Assembly: GCA_030762175.1 (NCBI GenBank)
Contig: CM060833.1
Location: 66,837,501-66,901,500 of the forward strand
Length of the DNA stretch: 64,000 bases
Source of the DNA: Metallyticus violacea
Taxonomy: Eukaryota; Arthropoda; Insecta; Mantodea; Metallyticidae
Direction of reading: 5' to 3'
In this document: in pieces, positions 46,131 through 57,745 of the stretch
Layout of the letters: every line of letters begins with the position of its first letter
Numbering within the stretch: the stretch's first letter is position 1
Notes under the pieces: generated by a model
Databases searched by the model: none
What the model was told of the DNA's origin: nothing
Seen by the model: the letters and a program-made list of their open reading frames with translations, nothing else
Program-made: the position numbers and the translations under genes

Positions 46131-48232
46131 TTGTACACATCTTTCACTATCACTTGTATGATTATATTTTACCTGCTAGACGTAAATTATTTCGATTCAC
46201 ATTCGTAACACTTGGATCATGAAAATGATTCTACCAATTCCTACCAAAGAGCAATAAACACGCTTCAAGCTCAAAGCAATTAACGGTAGACACTTTTACA
46301 AGGAGGATTCAGAAAATTGCACATCATAAAAAGGGGAAAGAGGAAAGAGCAAGATGGATTACGTGACGTGGCAAATCATGGAACAACGTTCACAAGAAAT
46401 ACCGTTATCATTCATTCTATTACATTTGAGTTATACACTATTTAAATTAGTTCTTTGACAATTTCCGCTATGTTTTAATTGTTCTGTCCTCTGCTGGCTT
46501 GACAGAAAGTTTGAGTTGTATAAATTTCAAAATAAAAAGAACATTCTTAAGGTGAAATTGTACCATTATAAGCTCATATTGCTCAGTTATATAAATGACA
46601 GCATATCCATCCATGTACCTTATTCTCGAAAAATATTTAATGTTAATATCATTTAAAACACAAAACGGCAACAGTTGTCCTTTGTTTTTAAATTCTTAAT
46701 TTATATAGGCATTTAAATATTAATTACGAAATTTACTTTAATTAATAGAATCACTGAATTTTTCAGGATGATAGGCTAATGTTTACAAAGTATGGAATAC
46801 TGTACAGAATAATATGTCATTCCATATTTACAAATAAACTCTGCACTAAGCACAACGTTCACACCTGCAATTGGGATATAGTCAGCCAAGTATACGAAAG
46901 TATTCACTTATGTGCAAAATAAGAACAGACTTCAAATTACTAGAGTAAGTTGCGTTAGATAGTTTACGAAATACAGGTCTTTCAAGATTCTGATGTAATT
47001 GTTAAAGCCTGCCTCTACAGTAGACGTTAGCACATGGCATATTCATACACCACGCTGGTAATCTCGTTCTACACGATGGATAGAGTTGAAGCGATTGTGC
47101 AGGCCTGTTCACTTGTATAGAAATCGCTCAATCGGATAATTTTCGACCTGTCTACTGGAATGCAATGAGGCTCCATCTTGCATGAAGCATATATGGACTA
47201 ATGCGCTTGGCGTTCCTCGTATCATATGTTTGAAGGCAACAGTAAACTACACTCTGTCAGAGTCAAATGAGCAGCTAACGCGGAAAATAATTTTACATAG
47301 GACATATGTCCATATTGCCATTTTGTAATGATTTTAAGAGTACTATCTCCACTGCGTAAAATACTTCTTTCAGCATAAATCCATATACGTTTTAATTCAG
47401 GAAATTCCCTAAGGTTCAAGCAAAGGTTCAAGCGAATGAGAAGAAAGTGTATTACGACGTTTATCGTTAAGAATTTGGAACTTTCTGCTGATGTGATTAT
47501 ACAAGCTGTTTATAAACTTTTTGCTAATAAGCTATGCCAAAGAAAAAAAACATATGGAGGAATTCCACATTTAAATAAAAAAATGGTTTTAACATTTCTG
47601 TCTTAGAAAATAAACCTTTTTTCATTAACAAATTAAAGAAATGAATTAACACAAGAGATGAATACCAGTACAAATTCAACAAGCAAGGTAAATTTTATTT
47701 GTGCATTTATTAAAATATATTTATAAAGAGTTTCGCATAAGATATTTTAAGAATTAAATAAAAATTACCTGAAGCCATTGGAAATTATCTATCGTGGTGT
47801 TTTAAGATACCTTTTTCACATTTAAAATAACATCAAGGTATCTTACTTTATATTCAACAGCAATGATGCATTAATTTTGATTTAACTTACACGTATACTT
47901 CCAAAGTTAGAAACATGTTCATCATTTCGGGAAAGAACCAAGGTTATCGTCACGGCAGGCTTTGAATCCTTCTCAAGCAACAAATTCCTGATTTAAAATA
48001 AAACAATCAATAACGTTTATAGTTTTAAGGTAATGAAAAGGCGAGAAAAGCTATCGAGAAAAGCTTAATAGGTTAAATATAATTCCGCTTCATTCATTCC
48101 CTCTTTTCATAAAACATATTCATTGGTTCTGATTTTTACTTCTTTTACTTTATTTCATTCATCTCTTTTTTGAAACTATAGCAAAACAATGGCGTATTTA
48201 TCAATTAAAGGCGGAAAATGTTATACGTAACC
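46131..48232. other. No gene recognised
   Basis: AT-rich; minus ORFs at 46,468-46,671 and 47,222-47,431 show no recognisable domain. Confidence 0.5.
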
Positions 48233-48242
48233 ACTAAAATAT

Positions 48243-48531
48243 GACCGCCACGGGTGGCCGAGGTCGTTAAGGCATGGACTCGTGAGCGGGAGGTCTGCGG
48301 TTCGAATCCCGCCAGGACCGTCCTCCCTGACTGGGGTTTTTTCCAGGTTTTCCTCAGTCTTCATAACTGGCAAATGCCGGGGAGGTACCTAAACTTAGGC
48401 CTGGAACGCTTCCTTCCTTAAAAAAAAAATCCTTTCCCAATATATCATTTCATATCATGTATCATCAGTGTCCACCGCCTGTGGTGCCTCAGTAGTAAAA
48501 ACGGGCGTTAAACACTACTCAAAAAAAAAAA
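48243..48531 (+). mobile_element. SINE2, complete reference copy with 10-bp target duplication
   Basis: ACTAAAATAT occurs at 48,233-48,242 and 48,532-48,541. The element opens with a tRNA-Ser/Leu-like head (GGTGGCCGAGGTCGTTAAGG box A; GCGGTTCGAATCCCGCC box B and T arm). Its long spacing between boxes matches a class II tRNA with a variable arm. The body includes CCTCCCTGACTGGGG, GGCAAATGCCGGGGAGG and CACCGCCTGTGGTGCC (a small hairpin), then AAACGGGCGTTAAACAC and an A-run. It is the cleanest SINE2 in the window and presumably young. Confidence 0.95.
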
Positions 48532-48541
48532 ACTAAAATAT

Positions 48542-51079
48542 TACAAATAAAGCAACAGGACGAACTCCAGCTACTCATTAACAAATTCTTCAATATGCAT
48601 TCTATCTGAAAATATTCAAGATCATTCACATTTTCTTTCAGAAATTTCATTCTTATTACAGACTTATTGCTAGTGTGTCTTCAGGCAAAACAGATGAACA
48701 TCCATATAATGTAGAGTACAATAATTGAATAATTCTGCTCTACTTCTACAATAATGTTGTATTATGTTGTTTTCTACAGTTAATTTTTTCAGCACTTAGC
48801 ATTTTCAATCTCTAGAACTGAGGATCAGCATAAATCATCAATGACCTCTAGCATTTCTATGAGAGTTTTTCACCATTTTGTTTCACTAAACGTTTTTATG
48901 CCTCTGCATTTTACCAATTAAAAATATCTTAGCACAAAACCTCGTAGTTCATTGAAAGGATTTTGTTTTCTTGTATCCAAAACTGCATTCCATCCGTCAC
49001 ATTATTCCATTATGTACTGCTAATATTCCGTCATTCCAAGTGTGATAAAATAGTTGTTGCTATCACCATTTTCCAGTATTTCTAATGCTATTATAATGAA
49101 TAATTTGATGACGTGCTACAGTACTATAAACTTAAGTTAAATCTGGAATAGAGTCCAAACAATAACATTCAGTCTCAAATATAGTATGTACACTGTTTAT
49201 GTCGTTAGATTACTAAATAGATCTTTATTAAAATATATAACCAACCAACCAACCAACCAATAATTTAACTATTATATTGGGCTCTATATTGATAGTAAAT
49301 TCTTATTTAGGGTTCATAGAGATGAATTCTAGACTTTTAAAAAACTAAGAACAACTGTAACAAAGGGTATTTTGACATCTTCTTATTGTGTGTTCCTTAA
49401 TAGTGTGTAAAATGAACGTATCATGTTATAGGGAAAGTTCTAGGTTACAATATATAATTACAAAAGAAAGCTATTCATATGGAATAACATATCCCTAACA
49501 GAGAATACTGTACATCCTAATTTAAATAATTTCCTATTTTAACAACCCTTCTATTTATATCCAATATCTGTTTAAAGATATTTTATGAAACTAAGTCATA
49601 TTTGTGGCTGTGTCTGATTATACTAGAAGGCAAACTTAGTCCCTCCCACTTGTCAAAAACTCAAAATAGTTATATTATTGGCAGGAGCACTCCTGCGTTA
49701 TATCCGGGTGCGGAGCTCAGAGGAAAGCGTAAGATAAAATATTTCAATAACCCATTAATCAGCCAGTCACTAATTATGCTTATTCGTTTATTAAATACGG
49801 AATTTATAAATGGTATTTAACTCAAAACTGCAGTTAATTAGAAAAGCATTCCCTTACCTGCCAGACATGAAGCCAGCACCAAAGCGGCAGATTTTCAATT
49901 CGTACATTGACAGCACGAACCTGTATGAAGCTATGCCTTCATCAACCGTATTTGAATATGCACTTTTTCGGAAAAAAAAAAAAAGTTCACTTTAGATCCA
50001 TCAATATACTAACAATACAATATTTAAAAGAGTTAATGATATGCTCATTAGAGTCCTACTTGGACACCGATAATATCCAAGCTCCAATCGGCAGCAGTGT
50101 AACTGTGTATGGAGTACTTCTTGACGGCAACCCAACCCTTTACACAGTTCTCCTACAGGTAGTAGAGGGGAGGCACCTCCACTTAACTTTTTTGACTCAC
50201 AATCCTCTTCTGATTGACAAACAATCATTTTTGGCCAAAAAGAAATCTTTGGAAGCAAACACAATTACAAAAACAGGATCTTACATTGCGTCTTTCTAAG
50301 TAAACGAACAGGAAGCAACAGCCAGCTCTAATAACAGACTAACCTTCCTTCGCACTCCTTAAGATTGTACAGCATACCTTACTATTTAGCTAATAAATTG
50401 TTGTTGATTTTACGGATCCTGTAAATATTTGGCGCTAGCATTATAACAGTTATCAGTTTATGTAACGTATTATTTTTGTCTATTACATAAAGAAATAACT
50501 TTAATGCTTGTGTGAAAACATTTTTATTAAATTCAAACTTTTACTGTATGGAAGAACTGTAATGTTTAATATTTTATTGAACTTGTGAACATTTTACGAA
50601 TGTTTTAATTTTCTGTTTTTAATAAGACGAAACCGATTTGATGCAATTACTTCATAATTATCATTGTTACTATTATGATACAAGACATGTAAACGTTGTT
50701 CATAGCTCTTCTCAAGCCAAATGTTAGTTAGTCAGCTGGCACTAATATGTTTCAGTTATGACAAATTGAAATATGTCAGAATATTGTCCACATTGCTATT
50801 AGTGTAAGAGTATTAAATATAAATGTTTACAATGATGCTCATTACCATGCAAAGTTACCTGAAATCTTCGAATTTTTACTGTGAATTGTATTATCTACAA
50901 AAAATGAATACTGGTTATCAGACTTGATGCATTGCAAAATAATATGTATGAAAGGGAAAACTGTCCAAATTTCCAAAAACTAACATGTATTTAGGGAAGA
51001 TTTTTATATTGGATTAAACTGTATCTATTGCTAGAGTTCTGCGTTTGGACACCGAGTTAGCCCAAAGAAAAAGTAATAT
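48542..51079. other. No gene recognised
   Basis: AT-rich, with a (CCAA)n tract at 49,241-49,261. The 130-codon ORF at 49,907-50,299 (+) overlaps the dispersed repeat at 50,075-50,185, which argues against a host gene. Confidence 0.45.
50075..50185 (+). repeat. Unclassified dispersed repeat R6, copy 1
   Basis: About 110 bp shared with 57,629-57,745 in the same orientation, including CCAAGC, GCAGCAGTGTAACTGTGTATGG versus GCAACAGTACAACTGTGCATGG, GTTCTCCTACAGGTAGTAGAG versus GTCTCCTGTAGGCAGTAGAG, and a following G-rich GGCACCTCC/GGCGCCTCA. No promoter boxes or ends recognised. Confidence 0.6.
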
Positions 51080-51282
51080 TTTTTACATACATTTAGTTTC
51101 TTCCCTACTGGAATATTCTCCGATTGGATGGAATTCTTGATATTAATCCAAATTCACACCTTAGAGAAGGTTCAAAGTAAAGTGGAAATTAATAACCTTG
51201 CGGAAATGTGGTGGTTGTTAAAATATCAGGATGTTTTGGTGTCTAGACGTTTGAAATCTATTATGCAAAATATTGGAAACCC
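51080..51282 (+). pseudogene. Jockey-like LINE C-terminal fossil
   Basis: With one frameshift the plus strand reads LVSSLLEYSPIGWNS at ~51,095, then IHTLEKVQSKVE at ~51,155 and VLVSRRLKSIMQN at ~51,235. This matches the SLVRS-LEY-S--W-P and I--LE-VQ--F blocks that follow the RT domain in Jockey-group elements, and the YxxLLxRRK--- segment after them. Only about 200 bp remain; a SINE1 3' fragment follows directly. Confidence 0.5.
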
Positions 51283-51473
51283 AGGACCCTAAAGTATGGC
51301 TTCCTTCGAAAGGGAAGTAAAGCCATCGCTTTAGTGTCGTAGATTTACGGCATGTAAAATAACCCAAGTCTCTGAGCAAAATTTATTAGTCGTTTCACGC
51401 CCTGAATTGAATAGAACGCTGATCACCTGAAATGTTAAAGAGAGTCCTTAAATAAACCAAATAAATTAAAAAA
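51283..51473 (+). mobile_element. SINE1 3' part, 5'-truncated
   Basis: Starts within the body (CCTAAAGTATGGCTTCCTTCG) and continues through the TTACGGCATGTAAAATAACC and TTTCACGCCCTGAATTGAAT blocks to the 3' stem-loop (AACGCTGATCACCTG...AGAGAGTCC) and AAATAAACCAAAT tail. There is an internal deletion between AACCCAAG and TCTCTGAGC. Confidence 0.85.
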
Positions 51474-53749
51474 GGCAATGCTGAATGATAGTAGAAGATC
51501 GTTTTTATTTTAAAAAATTAAATTGTATGTGATTTTTACTGTAATTCTTCGACAGTCTATCATGTTTCTTTCATTGTGTATAGTGTTGAGTGTTATTCCT
51601 TGATTGATTAAAATACAAATTCAAAATTTATTAATAAACGTTGAATCTTAATGTGTTTTATTTTTAAATTATTTATTAAGATTTTGATTTAAACAAAGAT
51701 ACGATTTGAAAGTGGAGCAGATCATTTTGTTTAAGGTCATATTATTGTCATATTATGACAGTTTTAGGTCATAAATATCCAAGCCCTAATAATAAATACC
51801 CTCATTAGAGTGCATTTCGACCAAAAGCTTCTAATTAGGATGCAAAGAACAATGCTATTTTATTTTTGGGAGAAGTATATTTTGTTTAGATTGAACTATA
51901 TACGATAGTGATTATGTTGAACGAACTTTACGACACCACAAACCCTATCTGTTTTTCATCCGTAAACATCCTATCAAGCAGCTCTAATGACTCCATATCG
52001 CTTCAAAAACCAGCCCTGTAGCAAATGCCTCTTGCCCAGTAAGGAGCTTTGGTATTGAAGCGCCCCAGGTTTCATCCTCAAGATTGCAAAGAAAATTAAT
52101 GAAGAGCATGCACCAGAACAGACATGTTATGGTGTTCGCCAGACTGGCAGACCAGAGAAGACTGTTTGTGTACTGAAATCCCTATGTTGACCAACAAAAA
52201 TCTCAATAATTTTACCAACTGAGCTACTGATGTGTTGGAACGGGTGTTATTGGTAGGGGATGAATTATTTACGGGTTTAATTTAATGGTCTACATTTTAA
52301 TACTAATTAATTAGGTGATTAGATGATCTTTTTGAGTTGCCTCGGTTCTTGAAGTCTGGAGTTCAATGTTCCAAAACAGTGCGTAGGAATCTCGGGGGAA
52401 CAGGCTGTTTTTAATGACATGGTGTCATTAGGGAAGGAAGGGCATTTTTCGCTATAATAATACAAATTTCGGCTCAAGTTGAACTTTAGTTTATTGAACA
52501 ATTGAAGGATTTAGAAACATGCTGTGCGTCAGTCGTGTGGTTATAATTTTTTATATGTACTGTATAATTTAACTTCAGGCTAACATTCACTGCCTTCACT
52601 CGGGAATCTATAAACACAATTTACGCCTTTGACTTCAACTTTGATTCTTCTGTTATAACTTCACACAATCTGAAATCTGACAGTTACCTATAACTTCGCG
52701 ATAACGCTTTATGGTAACACTAATCACTTTGCCTTAAGGACTTTATAGTAATATTAAATGAACGGCTATAACCTTAGCAATACTCGGTGTGACTTGTATT
52801 CTACAGAATCAGCCGCAACAACTCGATGAATGTAACATTAGTGTTCTGTCATGTTACCGTATCTCTTTATATTGTTGCTTTTCTCGTACTATTACTCTTA
52901 CTCTTCTGTTACCCTCCTGCTCAAACTTATTTCATGTATTTGATATTAAATTTTTATGTGATTCGCTCCGCCCCCGTGAAAATTTATTTCCTTTAAATAT
53001 TATCGAACTTGGTTCACTTCTAGTTTCCTATTAGATCACAATAGATACGGTTTATTACATGCTCGCTTCTATTCGTTAGGTTTTTGTAAAATGTTTATTG
53101 GTTGAACCAGCTCACTTACTTTTTAAAATCAGTGTTCCCGTGTTAGGGCTACTTCGAGAAAGAAGACCTGCTATATATGCGGTGTCTTTGTGGTTATGAT
53201 AGATTACATAATCTTTTTGCTTTTCTATATTTAGATTCATATACTAAAGGTCCGCGATAAGGCACGCTTCGGCCATATGTCTGCGGCATCCCTTGGCTGT
53301 CGGAAACAGCTAAAATTTTGGTTTCTTTTAAGACACCTGTTTCCGCATGCGGAGTTTCTTTTGGAATATGAAAGCACAGTTACCGATTGAAATCATATTT
53401 CGTGCTATGCCCAGTTTAAAGTGTAATAAAACAGTCTGCCCCAGTCGGCAGACATGTCTTGGAGGATATGCGAGAGGGTAACCTGGGTCTAGTCTTAACA
53501 TAAGGCTACCTTCTTTGAAAGCGAGGTTATTGTCTTCTTAACCGTACCAACAGAATAACCAACTATACAGTCTATCTTTTTGACAGATATTCAGAAATGT
53601 AACCCTTGTCTGAATATTACTTTTTGAACAAAAAAGAGATATATACGTATATACATGCACTAACATTTGTAATATTAAAATCCTGTAAAATTGGTACCAT
53701 TGATTATGTCATTCTTGACCTTGTCAAACAATACCTGCAATCAAATGTA

Positions 53750-53791
<42 letters not shown>

Positions 53792-55384
53792 GCCATCATT
53801 AACAATTATTTTTAGAATAGGAATTTTTGAGATAACAATTCCTGCATCAGGGTAAAGTAAATAAGAACATGATAGGAAATGAACATAAATCCACTACAAC
53901 ATAATTAGATGGTAATAGACGTGGAATGTTTTAAGTCAGGCTATAGTATATACTTTAAAAATCATGCAGTTTTAAATGGGAACTCTGAACTTCTAATATA
54001 CACTAAAGACAAAATATACAATTGAAACTACTTAACTATTTACCATAATTTTGGTATGGCCATGGCTTATAAAAAGAAAAGTAAGCACAAGTAATTGGAA
54101 GCAATAAATGTAGCCAAGTTATTTTGAAACATTGGAGGAAATAAAATGAGTTGCTTTGAACTTTTCGGCAAGTATAGCTATGTTGTTATAGGAAGCTGTT
54201 TCAAATAAACACACTGTAGTGAAACAGTGACATTAACAATGGTGATGGAAAGAAATGCAAGATGATACCAAATCATTATAATAAATGATCATCACTTTAA
54301 TTGTTTATCGCACTGCTCCTTGCTGATTGATTACCTTATGGAAACATGGGCAACCTATTTTCACTAAGATAAAACTGCTCGTTTTTAAAACCACTGGAAC
54401 CCAAAATGGCTGACCAGGCTGCACCAAGAAAAATCAAGTAAGGCTTCGTACATAAATTAATCTATATAAATAGTATATGTGTTCTTTTTATCACTACAGG
54501 TTTACATAGAACTGCTACAGGCTATATTGGGGTGAAAGGTTACCCATCTCGTTATCTCGAATATAAACTTCATCTGTTTTTTGCCTTAAAGATATGTGAT
54601 ATACATAACACCTGTTTGTATAATATTTTAATGGTAATGGTCTAGGGAATTGTACACTTTATTTATGTTGTAAGGAGAAAAAGAATATAGTTTATGGTGT
54701 AATCTAAACACAATGCCTCATTTACACGTTGTTCTATGACTGTACTGTATATTAAAATTCTACTTATAAAACTGTTCAATTAGTTAACTATTTGGCGGTA
54801 ATTGAAATTGTATTAAAAGTACCGTATTGTATTGAACAGCGTATGCACAGTTTTAGAAATGCAGTGGTTGTACTTGTGTTTCTAAATGATCTAGGTGTTG
54901 TTTTCCATATTTGTGCGTTTATATTTATATTTATAGAGAAAAATATCTTTAACGCATTTCATACATTTTGCGATAGCAATTCATTGAGCTTAGAAGATGT
55001 GATGATAATCAAGGTGTATCAATGACATTATCATATTTGCATTTATTCTTTTATCCTAAGCAGCATAAGTAATGAATGCTTTAAGGCAAACATTTTCATC
55101 ATCCTTAAGGTATGTTATTTTGTTGTTTGCTGTAATTTGTTAAAAGCGGTTTGACGTTTGTTGTTAATGTGTCTTTAATGGAAAATACAGTGCCCACACT
55201 CAGCTACACAATCTGAGTTTGTATACACTAGTGGAAACCTGTTGACCTTCGGTGGATGCACGATACCCGCTTAGTTAAAGTTAAAGTTCCTCTAACGCCG
55301 GCATTGCGCTTGGTCAACTGTTTTGTTTCCAAAGCATGCCATTCCTTTAGCAAGTGCGTGTGTATTTATGTACAAAAACGAGGT
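51474..55384. other. No gene recognised
   Basis: AT-rich with one less AT-rich segment at ~53,250-53,530 of unknown nature and (ATT)n at 53,748-53,791. Short ORFs only. Confidence 0.5.
53748..53791. repeat. (ATT)n microsatellite
   Basis: A pure ATT tract of about 44 bp. Confidence 0.97.
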
Positions 55385-55388
55385 ATAT

Positions 55389-55612
55389 GGTAGAGGAGGA
55401 CAATTGGGAAGCTGCCTGATAGAGAGGTGACGATCTACAATCTAGTAAGTCGCGATATAGCGACCGGCGGAATGCGGTGTCTGATCACATACTCCCCCTG
55501 CAATACTGAACTCTACCCATATCACGTGAGGAAGGTAGAGGACGCAGCGGTCGTCCCAATAAGCCGAAGGCTCACAGGGGGCTATGGAAAACCAGGCTTA
55601 GAAGAAGAAGAA
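55389..55612 (+). mobile_element. SINE3 with (GAA)n tail, head missing
   Basis: Shares GAGGACAATTGGGAAGCTGC, CTGATAGAGAGGTGACG and the terminal GAGGACGCAGCGGTC...GGCTCACAGGGGGCTATGG region with the minus-strand copy at 14,701-15,000, and ends in GAAGAAGAAGAA. The tRNA-like head seen in the other copy is absent. The middle (TAAGTCGCGATATAGCGACC, a small palindrome) differs from the 14.8-kb copy. Confidence 0.65.
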
Positions 55613-56674
55613 TGTTTCCATTGGGAAGTGGAATTTTCAGATTGGTGAAACCCAAGACTTTTTTATTTACAAAAATCCGAGACCAAAAAACTGGATTTAA
55701 TAGAATTACCGTCGTCAGTGCGTATAAAGTCACTCAGTTGCTGCATCTTCACCCAGCTGTACCTGAAATAAAATGTCCGAGGGGCAGTTTACAATATTCG
55801 GGAGGATGAATAGTGGCGAGTGTTTGAAATGTTTCCAACAGGATTCCAGACATGTATCACAGCTGAGGGGAAGCACCTCGAACATATATTATGACACTGA
55901 GTACATAGTACACTGAGTACATACATATACACTGAGTGTAATGCTACGCACTTCGATGCGCAACTGTCCAAAGATTATCGTCAGCATTAAAAATAAAATA
56001 TAAAAATAAAATAAATTGCAATACACCGTCCCGACACCTTGTTGCCTATATCGGGACGTATATTTCCAAAGTTTATCATTTATTAATGAGTTATTTCCAC
56101 TGTACATAATTTCACAGGCCGTAATTTAAAATAAAACACTACATCAATTAAAAATTCGCTGCATTAAGTAAATAAAATTATCGTCCATTGGGAACCAGTG
56201 AAGTAAACTAAAACTACATTAACTAAAATTAACGGTCGGGAACTGTCGTCAGTACTGGTATCCGAAACCGAGTTCATTGCCAAGCTCGCCTCTGCTTAAA
56301 GCTACTGAAGCAAGCTCCACTCTGAACACCAAAAGACCAGCGAGGTAACAAGCGAGGATCTAGGTAGCAAGTCTTGATTGTACATTCAAATTTTGATGCA
56401 ACGATTTTGCTCTTTACCCGTTTCTTGCATCTATTTCTTAAGAGACAGTGGTCGGTTTTCGTATCTTCAAGTAAACCCTAAAAGATAGTTATTTTCATAA
56501 AAAACGTTGTTATACAGATATAGAGTTTTAGGGCATTTTTAGGCATTCTTTGATTATAATAATTTTTAACATTATTTGCAAACTTTTGTTTCGTTTCAGA
56601 ATCCTTTATAGACTATATGTGCTTAAAAGCTCCTGTTTTTAGTAATAATTCATTTACAAATATGCGGGAACAAA

Positions 56675-56741
<67 letters not shown>

Positions 56742-57628
56742 TTATTGCTTTAATGCATAAGCGATGTTGAGGATGCATTTCAATATCCAAATGACCTGAA
56801 TTATCCGGAACTTGAGGTAATTTGAATAATTTCGCTTTAATTTAGAAAATGTGCATTCAGAATATCAATATATCATTATTAGAGTGTAATACTGTACCTA
56901 ACAGAGTTTATAATAAGTGTAAGACTGTATTGTAAATTATTATTGATTATATATAGAACCTGTGTCCTATAAGTTAAATTATTTATTTCAGCACTCCTTT
57001 TAAATGTACTTTCTCATTTCTTTCTTAAGTATTAGTTAGAAAAACTTTTCACAATATTATTAAACTTCAATTTGGCAACTAACGCTGTAGGACCCATAAA
57101 CGATAGCATCATACAACATTTAAATGGTAAAATTTATTCTCAAGTAAATACGCTAAAATAGAGTCTAGCAGACAAGATAAGCAAGAGGTTGCGAAAACTG
57201 TCAGCATTCTTCCACATTAGCGTTTAGTTTATAAGGATTTCTCTGTTGAGTGTTATTTAGAGCCGATCCCACGAATTGATGCGGTCATAAATTAGCTTTC
57301 TACTTCTTATATCTTTCTTATTGGCCTTTGTGAGATGTAAAGTGAAAGGTTGGAAATTAATAGAAGTTCTAGAAGGGCTGATTTCACTGAAGAATTGTGA
57401 TTTTGAGGAGATAATTTTCTAATGAAAACGACAATACATGAAATAACGCTGTAAATTTCAATTTCTGTTAGTATAAATTACGTTATCCCATGTTTCATAA
57501 CAGCCATACATATTTTTTTGTTTTTTTTAAAATAATTTCATAAAAACGTATTTATAAACCATTTGTAAAGCTGATTCTAGAAATGACATTCGTTATTACA
57601 TACAACCGAGCCCTATGTTTGAACAAAG
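55613..57628. other. No gene recognised
   Basis: AT-rich with a less AT-rich segment at ~56,230-56,370 and an (ATT)n tract (56,677-56,739). Confidence 0.5.
56677..56739. repeat. (ATT)n microsatellite
   Basis: A pure ATT tract of about 63 bp. Confidence 0.97.
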
Positions 57629-57745
57629 AGAATTTCCAAGCACTCGCAACAGTACAACTGTGCATGGATATTTGGATATTTGTTTTGCAGCAACACACCT
57701 TATTTACATAGGTCTCCTGTAGGCAGTAGAGGGGGGGCGCCTCAT
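57629..57745 (+). repeat. Unclassified dispersed repeat R6, copy 2
   Basis: See 50,075-50,185. This copy ends in a G7 run followed by CGCCTCATCTG. Conservation of the CTCCTGTAGGCAGTAGAGG core suggests a longer parent element that needs database comparison. Confidence 0.6.

Noticed and set aside
49907..50299. 130-codon plus ORF
   Set aside because: Part of it lies in dispersed repeat R6 and the codons show no recognisable domain.
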